Shown in pieces: positions 19,246 to 30,160 of a stretch of 64,000 bases of DNA. The stretch is from Paguma larvata (lineage: Eukaryota > Chordata > Mammalia > Carnivora > Viverridae), in the NCBI GenBank assembly GCA_030068075.1, contig CM057825.1, forward strand, positions 119,426,322 through 119,490,321, read 5' to 3'. The translations under genes and the position numbers were made by a program. How positions within the stretch are numbered: the stretch's first letter is position 1; the number at the start of each line of letters is the position of its first letter. Under the pieces are notes generated by a model. It saw only the letters and a list, made by a program, of their open reading frames with translations, was not told the origin of the DNA and ran no database searches.

Positions 19246-19830
19246 CAGCTTAGCAGGAGACCTGGTGGCAGGCACACCTGGGCAGGCTCAGGACAGTAGA
19301 GGGGTCCAGGAGGGAGGCCCCCTGGAGGAGGGGCCGAAAGTCATAGAATATTAGCTCCCAGGCTGGGAAAGAGGTGGCCGATCGGACAGGGCCTGTGGGA
19401 AAACCAGGACCCGTCCAGAGATGAATAATCACGGATGTGAATGAAACATAACGAGGCACTTGATTCCAGAAAAGACAAAAAGTTATTCCAGGAAGGAAGT
19501 GGACTCCTCGTCCTCTGCGTGGCTCACCAGTCAGTGCTCGTGATGATGTCAACACCCGTCGCTGATGCCTGTCGGGGGTGGGGGTGGGGGTGGAGCTGGG
19601 GCACAGGGTTCCATCCCAACAGGGGGTCACCACACGGTACTGTCTTGACCTTGCAGATTGTGGAGGTGGAGCGGGGGACGGGGGGGCGGGGGGGAATGGG
19701 GACTAGCCACAGAGACGGCTGCAAAAGTTAACCCCTGCCTTCTCTGGAGATCAGGCAGGGGTGGGGGAGGCCGGGCCAGAGCTGCCGTATCTTATTATCA
19801 GCTAATCAGTACCATTGTACTTTTAATTAT

Positions 19831-20069
19831 TTTTTTTTAATTTTTAGTGTTTTTTTCTTATTTTTATTTTTGAGAGAGAGAGACAGAGAGAGACAGAGCA
19901 TGAGCAGGGGAGGGGCAGAGAGAGAGGGAGACACAGAATCTGAAGCAGGCTCCAGGCTCTGAGCTGTCCACACAGAGCCCCACGCGGGGCTTGAACTCAC
20001 AGATCGCGAGATCATGACGTGAGCCAAAGTCTGGTGCTTGACCGACTGACTGAGCCACCCAGGCACCCC
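19831..20069 (-). mobile_element. CAN SINE, antisense (inner of a pair)
   Basis: Near-consensus copy. It is flanked by the exact 10-bp repeat ACTTTTAATT at 19819-19828 and 20073-20082, so it inserted next to, and probably into the tail of, the neighbouring SINE at 20085-20276. Its reversed head carries a small GACT duplication (GACCGACTGACTGAGCC). Confidence 0.9.
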
Positions 20070-20084
20070 TGAACTTTTAATTTT

Positions 20085-20276
20085 ATTATTTTGAGAGAGA
20101 GAGAGAGAGGATGCAAGTGAGAGAGTGGTAGAGAGAGAAAGAATCCCATGAGGGGGAGAGAGAGGGAGAGAGAAGCAGGGCTCGAGCTCACCTGATGTGG
20201 GACTCTAACTCACGAATTGTGTGATCATGACCTGAGCCGAAGTCAGAGACTGAACGACTGAGCCCCCCAGGGGCCC
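20085..20276 (-). mobile_element. CAN SINE, antisense, diverged
   Basis: A second, older SINE directly after the previous one: GAGA repeats, AGCAGGGCTCGAGCTCACC, TGATCATGACCTGAGCCGAA and a head ending ACGACTGAGCCCCCCAGG. Its middle differs from the usual 'caggctccaggct' segment. Confidence 0.85.
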
Positions 20277-20634
20277 AATGTCACTGAACTTTGAAACCCG
20301 TCTGCCTGTATTTTTTAACCTAAAGGTTTAAGATGAGAAGTACATCAACTATCTTGCTGAGGAAAAGTTCCCATGGCGTCTGATTAAATGGGGAAGGGGT
20401 TGCAAAGCATCGTGAAGAAGCATTCTAGGTCTCAGCTGGCGGCGGGCTCCTAGGTCCTCACCGTACCATTTGACTTTACAAGGTGTGTTTGCGCTAACCA
20501 TTCGTGAAATGTCTTGTTAAAGTATGCTATGGGGTAATTGTTAAAAGTTATATGGAAGAAACATTTGATCCTCTTAGTACTTTTTTAAAGCACGCATACG
20601 GCTTGACGGATAGATACATAACACTCGCCTTTCA

Positions 20635-20857
20635 GGAGTGCCTGGGCGGCTCAGTCGTCGGTTAAGTGTCCCGACTTCAGCTCAGGTCATGATCTCGCAG
20701 TTTGTGGGTTCGAGCCCCACGTCGGGCTCTGTGCTGACAGCTCTGAGCCTGGAGCCTGCTGCGGATTCTGTGTCTCCCTCTCTCTCTGCCCCTCCCCTGC
20801 TTGTGCTCTGTCTCTCTCTCTCTCCCTCTCAAAAATAAACATTAAAAAAAAAAAATT
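20635..20857 (+). mobile_element. CAN SINE, sense
   Basis: Full-length copy with head GTGCCTGGGCGGCTCAGTCG, B-box-like GGGTTCGAGCCCC, CTCTGCCCCTCCCC and a poly(A) tail. CGCCTTTCAG before it (20626-20635) and CGCCTTTTAG after it form a probable 10-bp duplication with one mismatch. Confidence 0.95.
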
Positions 20858-21668
20858 TAACGCCGCCTTTTAGATGTGACTGTAGGGAGGCGTCGACCTG
20901 TGGGAAAGCAGACCGTAGGGTCACGAGTCCCCAGACGTCCTCTGTTGGTGGCGGGACTGCAGGAGGCCTTCATGGCTTTTCGCTTCTGTTTTCTTCTTCA
21001 ATTTCCAGTCTTCTGAAATGCCCGTCTCTCGTCGAGTGATACCTGCGGTACAGACACAGTGTCTTACCCCGGCTGCATGGCTCTTGCCAACAGACACCAC
21101 TTTGGGGGGAGTGAAAGTGTGCCCGCTAGCTGCCTTAGGGGTGCCGTCCCTGGCAGGTGTGAGACCGACACCCGGGGGGGGGGGGCCCAAGCAGCCTGCT
21201 TGTTGCTTTACTGCAAGGAGACAGAGACCTCTGGGGGCCTGGGGCTGGAGCCTCACTTCCCTCCCACGGGTAGTCAGGGCCGGGGGGTGGGGAGGCTGCC
21301 GAGGCCTGCCTTTCTCTTTGGAACCCCGAGGGAGCGTTCTCATCCTCGAGGATTTATTGCGGCATTAACACACGTGTCTTGGGAGGCAGCAGTCAGGCCA
21401 CACTGAGTAGTGGCTGCCCCCGGGATGACTTGCGAAGGGAACTGGGTTTTGCCTTGTTTACCCATTTCGTTTTGGGTGGTGGTGGCGGGTGAGTTGTGGT
21501 GAGGCCCCCAGAGGGCGGGGGGATCCCGGGAGCCCCCTAAAATCGGTCGCGGTGTACCTGCCCGTTTTCCCTTCGTGCACCCCGCTGGTAGGGCCTTGGG
21601 TAAGTGTCTCTTGAGCCTTTGTTTGTTGTCTGAATATTTGTTGTGCGAATGAAGCACTCGCGGTGACA

Positions 21669-21691
<23 letters not shown>
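21669..21691. repeat. (C)23 homopolymer upstream of exon 8
   Basis: Twenty-three uninterrupted C (G on the minus strand), 55 bp before the exon 8 acceptor. Likely length-variable and error-prone in sequencing. Confidence 0.9.
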
Positions 21692-21700
<9 letters not shown>

Positions 21701-21746
21701 TCCGTGTCTCGGCCTCCAGGCTCAGGCTGTCGGTTTTTCCTGGCAG

Positions 21747-21921
21747 GCACCGGAATCGGGGGAAACTGAGCGACCTGGTGGCCGAGCACCTGGACCACCT
21801 GCACTATCTCAACGACATCCTAATCATCAACTGCGAGTTCCTCAACGACGTGCTCACCGACCACCTGCTGAACAGGCTCTTCTTGCCCCTCTATGTGTGC
21901 TCGCTGGAGAACCAGGACAAG
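21747..21921 (+). CDS. CLEC16A: CLEC16A exon 8
   Basis: This 175-nt exon lies between TTTTTCCTGGCAG and donor gtgggt. Its first base completes Glu, and it ends on a codon boundary. The translation HRNRGKLSDLVAEHLDHLHY then LNDILIINCEFLNDVLTDHL and LNRLFLPLYVCSLENQDK (about residues 244-301) is a helical region with very high family conservation. Cys stands in LPLYVCS where I recall Tyr in human. Confidence 0.97.
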
Positions 21922-23128
21922 GTGGGTCTGGGGCCCGGCCCCCCAGTGCCTGTGGGCCACGGGCTGTCCTCAGAAGCGGGAAGAACTCGGCCACCCTGAG
22001 TAGGACCGAGCTTTGCCAGCCACCAAGGCTTTGAGCCCGAGAGAGATTCCTTTCAAAGCACACTGGTGTTCTTTTCCTTTCCTCTTACTTCCTGGGGGGA
22101 GGGCGGGATAAGGCCGGGAGAGAGGGGTGGGAGCCAGTCTGTTGGCGGAGGGGGCGTCGCCTGTGAAAGCGAATGAGAGAGAACTCCGACTCAGAAGGAG
22201 AGTCTGTGAATTTCGGTGTTTGGTTCCTGTTCCTTCTCCTGGGGTGTTCTCATGGCTGGTAACCATGCCTGGGGGTCCTCGGGTCCTACGACGAGTCCCT
22301 CCCGGAGTCCAGGGGCGGGGCCTCAGCAGGAGGCAGGGTGGAGCCAGTCGGCTACTCCGAGGGGGGGGGGCTCCAGCCTCTGCAGATGTGCCTCTAGGGG
22401 CTGGAGCTTTCTTTTTGAGATGGCACATGGAGACTCTTGCTAAAAACAAAGAAATTAAAAAAAAAAAATTGCAGCCCTAACCAGACCTAGCAGAGGCAGC
22501 TCTGGGGGGCAGAGAGGAAGCCTGGGACTTGCAGTTTTCAGACCCGGGTTCAAATTCTGCTTCTCCCCTTCCCTCCCTCTATGATCTTGGACAAGGCAGC
22601 TGACCCCCCCTGAGCAAAACGAGGGTCCTGAAGGTACTCGTAGGGCTGACGAGGGATGGAGCACGTTAAAGTCCCGTTACAAAACGAGGGGTTTTTCCGA
22701 AGCCAGAGTGCCCCAACCCCTCCCTGCCCCATCTCGAAAGCTCTTCCTGAGAACGGGCCTCCCGAGGCCCCTCCTGCCGGGCGGCGGGCTCTGTGCGCCA
22801 GCTGGGGGAAGTTAACATTCCTGGTAACTTAAGGAGCTAGTTTTTGCCCTGCGCCCGGCCTCTAACCCGTGGCTGATGGCGAAGGACTGCTCAAGTGGAG
22901 GCTGGAGGCCTTGAGAACCGTGCTGGGTGGGGTTAGGTCGGAGTTCGTTTTGCAGAGCGGACTGCCCACTAGTACCGGGAAAGAACAGCCTTAGGGTCCC
23001 ACGGAGAGTGGGGGACGGGGCGCCTCTCCTTCAGACGGATGGCTTTTGGCTTCATGTCTTTTGTGCTGCTCGTGTGTGTGACCAGGACCTCTCTCTCTCT
23101 CTCTCTCTTTCCCCCTGACCTTCCCTAG
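21922..23128 (+). other. CLEC16A: Intron 8
   Basis: A MIR-like fragment lies at about 22500-22670 (+). An A-run near 22458 and a (CT)n acceptor tract (23088-23108) are the other visible features. I see nothing else recognisable. Confidence 0.65.
22500..22670 (+). repeat. MIR fragment
   Basis: GACCCGGGTTCAAATTCTGC, CTATGATCTTGGACAAGGCA, 'gctgaccccccctgagc' and 'ggtactcgtagggctgacgagg' follow MIR in sense ('gggttcgaatcctggctctgcc', 'gtgaccttgggcaag', 'catagggttgttgtgagg'). Confidence 0.7.
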
Positions 23129-23182
23129 GGAGGAGAACGCCCCAAAATCAGCCTGCCGGTTTCTCTCTATCTCCTGTCGCAG
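23129..23182 (+). CDS. CLEC16A: CLEC16A exon 9
   Basis: This 54-nt exon is exactly 18 codons, flanked by CCTTCCCTAG and donor gtatgt. The translation is GGERPKISLPVSLYLLSQ (about residues 302-319). Both borders are on codon boundaries, so skipping would keep the frame. A (CT)n tract serves as its polypyrimidine tract. Confidence 0.97.
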
Positions 23183-24754
23183 GTATGTGTCATCATTTGT
23201 CTGTCCCCACCCACATTTGGGGGTCCTTGGGAGGACTGGGCCACATCACCCTGTCTTCTCTCTGTGTCCCCTGTCTTGAAATAAAATAATAAAAGGAAGG
23301 GGGGTTTCTGTGTTCCCGACACTGAGTAGAGGTGCCGGTGTCTTCTTCGTGGTAATGGGTGGAAATTTAAAGAAAAATGAAAAGTAAATCAGAGCCGGCC
23401 CTTGTGTCCTTGCTGCTTATCACAGGGACCGAGGTTTTCAGACAGCCACGGAGTGTTCTGAATGCTCTGGAGACGTGGACGGCACGGGCCTCACGGTGTT
23501 TTGAAATAAACCCCAAGCTGCAAGCCCAGCGTGTGTATCTCTCGGCAGCAGCCTCTGTCGAACAACTTTCCACTAATGAGGCTGTTTTCAAAGACTTTTG
23601 TCGTGGCCGGAGTTCCCAGATCACCTTCTGGAAGGTGTCTCGTAGCAGCCCCAGTTCCCAGATTTGTGTCTTGAGCCAGTTCGTCTGCCTCCCCCTCCTT
23701 AAACAAGTGTGTTTCCTTCTCATAATTATGTAATATTTACAAGAAGGGAAAAACTCCATGGTGACCCAGTTACATAACTTTAAAAATATTTTTATTACAA
23801 GCAGTCCAGGCTTCGAGGCCATCTCATTAGCCCGTCAAGTAGTCGAGCGTGTGACCAGAGCGCTGTTCCCGCTTCTGCAATGGGACGGGGGTTTATTTGC
23901 TTTGCTGAGAGAAAGTCCTTCTAAGTTGGTCCCTGGGCCGTGTGGAGATGGAGGTGGCTGAGGAGAGGGAGAGACGCAGCCCCGGCCTCCCCGTGGAGGC
24001 GAAGCCAGGCAGGGTCCGAGAGTGGCCTGTTCCTGTCTCCCTCTCGGGGTCCCGCCCCGGGGGGCTCTGTGCTTCCAGTCCCCTGCTGGCGCCCGCGCCT
24101 TCTGAATGCCCCTCTGTGCCGCGCAGCTCTGCGCAAACCCCAGCCCCTCTTGGCAACTTCCTCCGCCTCCTCATTACAAATCTGCCCAAATCTCCTGCCT
24201 GGGATTCTGGGAGTCTGGCAGGGCCTGGGCAGCGAGGTGCTCAGCCAGAGGAAGCCCACGGAAGGCACTCCCAGGACTCTCCAGCTGCAGGAGATCGCTC
24301 GGGCAGCGTCCCTCCGAGGAGCGTGGGGCCGGGGCACACCCTTTCTCGGAGGACCCCCTCGCCCCCTCTTTCCTGGCAAAGGACTAGCAGCTCCAGCACC
24401 AGGTCACTTGATTGAGAAGCTCCCAGAAAGCAGACCTGGGAGCTGGCGCTCCTTAGCCCGCGCCCCCGGGCCGGTTGTCCCTGTGTCTTCCGTTCCCTTT
24501 TTCATGTTGTCGCCCAGAATGTGCGAAGGCCTCCAGTCGGGTACGCCCCGCGTGCCTGATCCCTACGTCAGAGCATCCGTACAGTCGCTGACAAGCACAG
24601 CTACAAAACCAAGAAAAGTCCCATTAGCGACGTTAATTCAGTGCATCCGGGAATGCTATCCTTCGCGAAGTCTCCCTCTTACCCCCATCCCCTGGTCCCG
24701 CTCCCCAGACAGAGCAGCTTTTCAGGGTCTGGCTTCGCTTTTTTTTTTTTTTTT

Positions 24755-24999
24755 TAAACAATGTTTATTTTTTTAATTTTTAAGAAACGTTTATTTTGGG
24801 AGAGGGAGAGCGCGTGTGTGTGCAGGTGGGGGAGGGGCAGAGAGATTGGGAGACCGAGAATCCCAAGCAGGCTGTCTGCTGCCTGCACAGAGCCAGACGC
24901 AGGGCCGGGTCTCACGAGCCGTGAGATCACAACCTGAACCGAAACCCAGAGTCACACGCTTAACTGATGGAGCCACCCAGGGGCCCCTAAACAATGGTT
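24755..24999 (-). mobile_element. CAN SINE, antisense, with target duplication
   Basis: The element (about 24767-24987) lies between TAAACAATGTT (24755-24765) and TAAACAATGGTT (24988-24999). It has GGGGGAGGGGCAGAGAGATT, CAAGCAGGCTGTCTGCTGCC and a head ending GGAGCCACCCAGG. Confidence 0.93.
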
Positions 25000-25147
25000 T
25001 TTTTTTTTCTTTTAACATTTTTTAAGTTAAAAAGTTCAAAACAGGTGGAAACCAAGTTTTCTTTCTACTTTTGTTTCTTCTCTTGCTTTCTGTCCCCAGA
25101 GACGACTGTAGTCACAGGGTCTTCTTATGCCTTTCCAGACACGTCGT

Positions 25148-25335
25148 CTGCAGAGGTTTTCAACTGGGGGTGATTTTGCCTCCCTTCCCGCCCCCCAGCC
25201 ACCTCCCTCCAACATCTGGAGACCTTTCTGGTTGGGTTGAGGCCAGAGATGCTGCCAGACATCCTGCAATGCAGAGGACAGCCCCCCCTCCCCCCACAAT
25301 GAAGACTTATGGCCGGATAATAATAGCATATAGCA
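25148..25335 (+). mobile_element. MER20-like hAT element
   Basis: CAGAGGTTTTCAACTGGGGG, TGATTTTGCCTCCC, ACATCTGGAGACCTTTCTGG, GCCAGAGATGCTGCCAGACA, TCCTGCAATGCAGAGGACAG and a final 'atggccggataataatag' follow MER20 nearly end to end. Confidence 0.8.
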
Positions 25336-25374
25336 CCGGGGTTTAGGGCTCCTGTTCCTTGTGCATGTAAGCAA

Positions 25375-25410
25375 ATGCAAATGTGCAGACACGCCCTTTT
25401 TCCGTATAAA
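25375..25410 (+). promoter_or_regulatory. Octamer plus TATA-like pair (candidate only)
   Basis: A perfect POU octamer, ATGCAAAT, lies at 25375-25382 and TATAAA at 25405-25410, 22 bases apart. This spacing resembles immunoglobulin V-gene promoters, where OCT factors bind upstream of TATA. It lies just after a MER20 copy. There is no evidence here of transcription, and both words can occur by chance. Confidence 0.25.
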
Positions 25411-26173
25411 TGGTGGGTACGGCGCTCCTGTTGTCTTTATATCGTGAAACAAAGCAGCAGGTGTGTCTGAGCCAGCTCTGCAAGGCGGCTTCGAATACCC
25501 GACTCCCCACACTGTTCTCCTGAACGTCGGGCAACAGGGTGGGGTAGCAGGGTCATCCCAGACAGCCCAGCGCCTTCTGACTCTGCGTCCCGCACAGCTG
25601 GGTCTGCCTCTGGCTCCTGTGGCCTTTCTTCGCCACAGCCTCCGCACCTACCGACGCCGCCGCAGGGGCCCCGCGCTCGTTCCGGCGATGAGCTCTCCGT
25701 GGAGCCGGCTGTTTGCCAAGTCCTCGCCTGGAACGAGACTCGCCGGCCCCTTCTTCCCACACAACTGAGATATTGGGCCCGTGCCTGCCAGTCTTAGCAT
25801 AATCAGATTTGACGCTGAGATGCTTGTGGAGAGGAAGGAGTGTGCTGGTTTGGCCGCCGCTCTCCCGCTTTGCTCCACTTCAGCCGGGTTTGGCTTCCCC
25901 CAGCCGTGAGGGACAGTCTTGCTTTAATGCACTTCCTTCCGCTGGGGAGCAGCCAGCCAAATAGGCAACAGTCTGAATGAAGGAGCAGCCAGCCCTGGAA
26001 GGAGAAAGGCGTGACCGGTTTCTCCTGAAAGGGACCCATTCTTGGGATTTTGCGTCACAGGGGTTGCCGGGTAGTAGGGGACCTGGGTAGCCCAGCCCCG
26101 CTTCTGATGGAGGAAGGAGGCGGCGGCGCGAGCGCGTGCTTTAGTGCCAACCGGGTGTGGTCTCTCTCCCCAG

Positions 26174-26287
26174 GTCTTCCTAATCATCCACCACGCACCC
26201 CTGGTGAACTCGCTGGCAGAAGTGATTCTGAATGGCGATCTGTCTGAGATGTACGCTAAGAGCGAACAGGACGTTCAGCGAAGTTGT
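26174..26287 (+). CDS. CLEC16A: CLEC16A exon 10
   Basis: This 114-nt exon (38 codons) is flanked by CTCTCTCCCCAG and donor gtaagt. The translation is VFLIIHHAPLVNSLAEVILN then GDLSEMYAKSEQDVQRSC (about residues 320-357). The frame is open across both borders. The last codon is TGT (Cys), where I recall Ser (TCT) in human. That base is in the donor context (TGT|gtaagt) but does not change the GT. Both ends are on codon boundaries. Confidence 0.96.
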
Positions 26288-27524
26288 GTAAGTCACTCGC
26301 ACTGGGACCGAGCGGAGACCTTGGTAGGCCCTTGCTCGGTTTGTCCACGTGTGTGTTTCTCTAAATCCCGAACCCGACGTTCTGCCTCTGCGGCAGCCGC
26401 GACGGTGCGTGAGCCGGTCTGGGACACGAGGAGCCCCATCAGGGCCTTGGAGTGCGTGCCCAGGAAAACCTGGGTTTGGGTGCTGAGTGGATTTGATGGA
26501 TCGGGAGTTACTGAACAGGGAGTCCTACTGCCCTGGGCCCAGGTTGCCGATCTGTGAGACCCTGGTACTGGGACGGAATGAGAGAACAGCTTCACGAAGG
26601 CACAGATATCCGCAGAGACTGGACGGAGAACGCCTATGAATGACGCGCACCCTGTGGGAGGGCGGCAGGGAGTGGTGGGGACTGCGGCAAATTGGAGAGC
26701 ACGTGCTCTTTGTGAGCGGCTCTGTTCCTCCCCAGCTGTCCGCTGCGCCGGAACACGGACGCGGGACTGCCTGGTTTCCTCGCGTTTCCAGACACGCTGG
26801 CAATCCGCATTTCGATGCACACGCTCCTCGGTTTTAACTGCAGCCTAAGCAGAGCTCGTCTGCGTGTGCGTTTCGTGCGCTGACGAGAGTCAAGACCTCC
26901 TCCGAGGCTCTCCCGGCTTGGCCCCTGTGTATCCCGTCTGTCTTCCCTCCTCCCATCCTGCTCACATGTACCGAGCACCAGGCTTCCTTCGTCCTGGTCC
27001 GGCTTGCCTCTTCCCCAGCGCGCCCTGTGGTTCTGCACACACCTGTACCTTTACCGCGCCTGCGGCCCGGCAGGCTCTGGCTCCTCGTCCCCAGCCACGG
27101 CAGGCGTCTTGTCTCCCGGCATCTGCTGCAGCTCGGCTCGGCGGATGTGTCTGAGATGAGCTGGCCTTTCACACAAAGGCTGTTTCACGAGGGCGCTCTC
27201 CCTGCAACCGGTTTCTCAGGCGATGGGTACAAAGGTCCAAGGGCTAGGCTGGCCTTGGGCAGTCGGCTCTGTTGTCATATCTGAGGCGCGGGTGGCGGGG
27301 ATCCTGTAGCGTGAAAGGCCAGAACTGCCTGGAGCACCGTGACGGGAGTCCCTGCCCTTCTGGTTTTTCTGGTGTATGATGGCTTGGCTGGGCCATTTTA
27401 CTGTTGAAGGGAGTCTGAGAGCCTTTGAAAAGGTTCCCAGATACTTTGTGTCCTTGGTGGTGGTGGCATTTGTTCAGCTGGATTGAATGGGGCCCTTTCA
27501 TGCCCTTGTCTGGTCTCCCCCTTT

Positions 27525-27720
27525 GATTCATTCAGCGAGTATTTATTAAGCCCTTTCTTTGAAGCAGGCATCGTGCTAGCTCTGGGGATGCACAGAATCC
27601 TAACAGTTTCTGTCTTTTCGGAGCTTTGGGGTCCAGGAGGAGAGACAGAAGTGGATCAAGTAAATATACCAACAAACGTACTCTCTCAAGTTTTATACGC
27701 GCTCTAAAGGGAAGGCGTAG
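27525..27720 (+). repeat. L2-type repeat fragment
   Basis: TTCATTCAGCGAGTATTTAT, GCAGGCATCGTGCTAGCTCT, 'ggggatgcacagaatcc' and 'cggagctttggggtcc' follow the common 'attgagcacctactatgtgccaggcactg...ggagcttacattctag' repeat. I assign it to L2 from memory. Confidence 0.6.
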
Positions 27721-29929
27721 TTTTTGGCGAGAGGATGTCACCCAGAGAGACGTGAGTGACGGTATGGAACAGGAAAGCCCCGCTCAGGGGCCTGTGCCAC
27801 AACCCTGTAGACGGGAAAATGTGGAGCCGACCTGGTGTTCCCGGAGCCGGGATCCTTCTTTGCGGCTTTCTTAAGCTCCCCGTTGCTGGCCGAACCCGAG
27901 TGGTGGAGCGCTGGCCCGACAGAATCGCAGGGCCTCGCGGGCGGAGCTGCCCAGGACCCGCCAGCCAGCGGGCCCCCTCAGGCGTGGTGCCCTCCCCCCC
28001 CCCCCAATTTAAGAAACAAGGAGAGCGCGTCCTACTCCAGAGGGCTTGGGTGGGGACGGGAAGGAAGAAGTGTCCGTCACGTACTTGACAGGTTGCAGTC
28101 TGGCCCTCAGGGCTGTCTGGCTTGGTCTCCGCAGCATTTAAAAGAACACTTTATGAATGAGCGACTTCAACATTTTAGGACGTTTCACATAAAAAATGCG
28201 CCTTTCGGGCCGTGTTGCAGCAGGCCGCGGGGACCGTTGCGCACACGTCTCTGCAGCGCACCTCTCCGAGGCGGCCCCTTCAGACGTGCCCGGGGCCCGC
28301 CTGGCCTGCCGCCAACTCTCAGGACGTTTACATTCATGACGAATTGGGACGTATTGAGACCCCTTCGGGCTTTCTTTTGCCGCATGGTCTCCAGATCCCA
28401 GGATGGCTGCTCAGGCTTCGTCCCAGACTGGCTTCCTGTGAGACATTCGGTGCCGACGTTGGACTCGGCGTTCCAAGACATGAACACAGCGATCTTTGGG
28501 GTGCTGGGGTTTGCAGGTTTTCTCTCTGCAGTCGATTGGCGTGCGGCCGTGAGGACTAATCATACCCTTTCACTGGTTACCCCCCGCGGTCACACTGTGC
28601 AGGACTCCAGCGCCCCGTCACAGCAGGATACTGGCATCGGCGCTTGGGGTTTGCAACTTGAGCAGAAGCAAATTGCACAAAGTTACTGGCAACCGCTCAG
28701 CCTGGGATGTCCATGGCGGTCGGACCCTCTAACGAGGGGGAGCAGTCAGGAGATCTGTCCTTTCTCCTGCCGGCCTCCTTTTGGGACGACGTTCCCTCCT
28801 CCGTGCTGTGACAGACACACAGCGGCTCGTCGTGGGGGACGTCTGAACTGAAAACGAGATTCTTCTGAGCGTGCAGGGAATCGCCAGCCCCAAGTGAAAG
28901 TGTCTGCCTTCTGCTTCCGGGTATCGCCTTTCCCCGGGTGCAGAACCGAACTGTGCCGCGTTCGGATGACTGCACTTGAAAGTTGGGTAGACTGCAGGTG
29001 AATCCCATTGGTGACTCGCCTGACAGTAGTCCCGGTGAGATTCACCTTCCTTCCCGCTGAGCAAGAACGGTCTCCTATTGTTTCCTGCCTCGCTCGGATG
29101 TGGTTTGATCGTGCTTGTTTTAAGTTTCTTGGTCTTTTTTAACCTACTTTCTCCTTCCCGTAATTTGTAGATAAGTTACTGGTATTGCTTCATTTTTACC
29201 AGCAGACCTTTCGCAAAACCAAACCAAAATTGAGAGAGAGAAGCGGAGGGAAGAGCAGAGTTATTCGAAAAGTCTGTAATTTAGGGTTAAATTTAAAACG
29301 CATCAGCATGGTTAGGTGGATGTCTAATTGAAATTCGTCTGTGCATTAAAATCATACGGTTCCTGCTCGGGGATGGTTTTTGCTAGAACTCTGATGCAGA
29401 GAGCAGATCAGGTTTCTCGGTGAGGAAACAGAGTAAGAGAACACTAATTCTGAAACTGCTAGCGTCTCAGTATTTTTGCACAATGAACATACAGATGAGA
29501 TTATGGGATATGCATCATTACCTATGGGCCCTTTTTTTTTTTTTTTCAAAAGACATTTCTTCACCCCCCGTTTCTGTAGAATAGTTTCCTTCGTTTTGCC
29601 TTCCTTCATCCATTCCTGCAACCGAGATGTGGTGGTGTGCAGGAGAGAGCCCCGGCCTCACCGGGCTTCCCACGCCCTGTGGGCAGAGGGGGCCGTGCTG
29701 GAGATGCTGGCATCCCCTGCGTCCTCGCGGGCTTGCCACACATGCCGGGGGGCTCTCACGGCAGGAGCGAGCGACTCGATGGGCCAGCCGGGGACGGGGG
29801 CCCAGGGCTCTCGAGATGTTGATCTTGGTGACTCTCAAACCCGACACAGCCTCAGAGCCTGCGTCCCTCTTCCGTGGGGGAAGAGCATTAGAGCGAGGTG
29901 GTCTTGGTGCCATGCTGCATTCCGCCTTC

Positions 29930-30160
29930 AGGGACAGTCTAGTGGAGTGGACTCTGGAGACAGACTGCCCGGGTCCCCCCGCCCCCAGACCCGGGCTCCG
30001 GGTCTCACTGTGTGCATCCCGGGGCAAGTCAGTCCGCCGCTCCAGGCCTCCGTTTCCTCCCTCCTCTAGTGAGAATAGCGCTCACAGGTCTGCAGAGAGG
30101 ATGAGTGCCGTGTCCGCTGCCTCTCAGAAAGCCTAGTGCACACCAGGGCCTGACGCTAGT
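29930..30160 (+). repeat. MIR
   Basis: GTGGACTCTGGAGACAGACT, 'gcccgggt', GGCAAGTCAGTCCGCCGC, AGGCCTCCGTTTCCTCCCTC and a tail with 'gtgcacaccagggcctgac' cover most of a MIR in sense. Confidence 0.75.

Larger units (their letters stand above)
17929..21746 (+). other. CLEC16A: Intron 7
   Basis: Repeat-dense. It holds a sense L1M 3' end (about 18150-18905) broken by two nested SINEs, a reversed MER20 (19060-19245), a second pair of adjacent or nested SINEs (19831-20276) and a sense SINE (20635-20857). A 23-base C run (21669-21691) lies 55 bp before the next exon. No element was recognised at 19250-19810, 20290-20620 or 20870-21650. Confidence 0.75.
23183..26173 (+). other. CLEC16A: Intron 9
   Basis: It holds a SINE (24767-24987) and a MER20 copy (25148-25335) followed by an octamer/TATA-like pair (25375-25410). 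The AT-rich segment 23370-23800 shows no named repeat. The GC-rich remainder holds only chance open frames. Confidence 0.65.

Noticed and set aside
27835..28851. 338-codon open frame on the + strand in intron 10
   Set aside because: It starts at the edge of old repeat debris, has a biased composition and no domain. There is no sign of a retrocopy (no poly(A), no target duplication).
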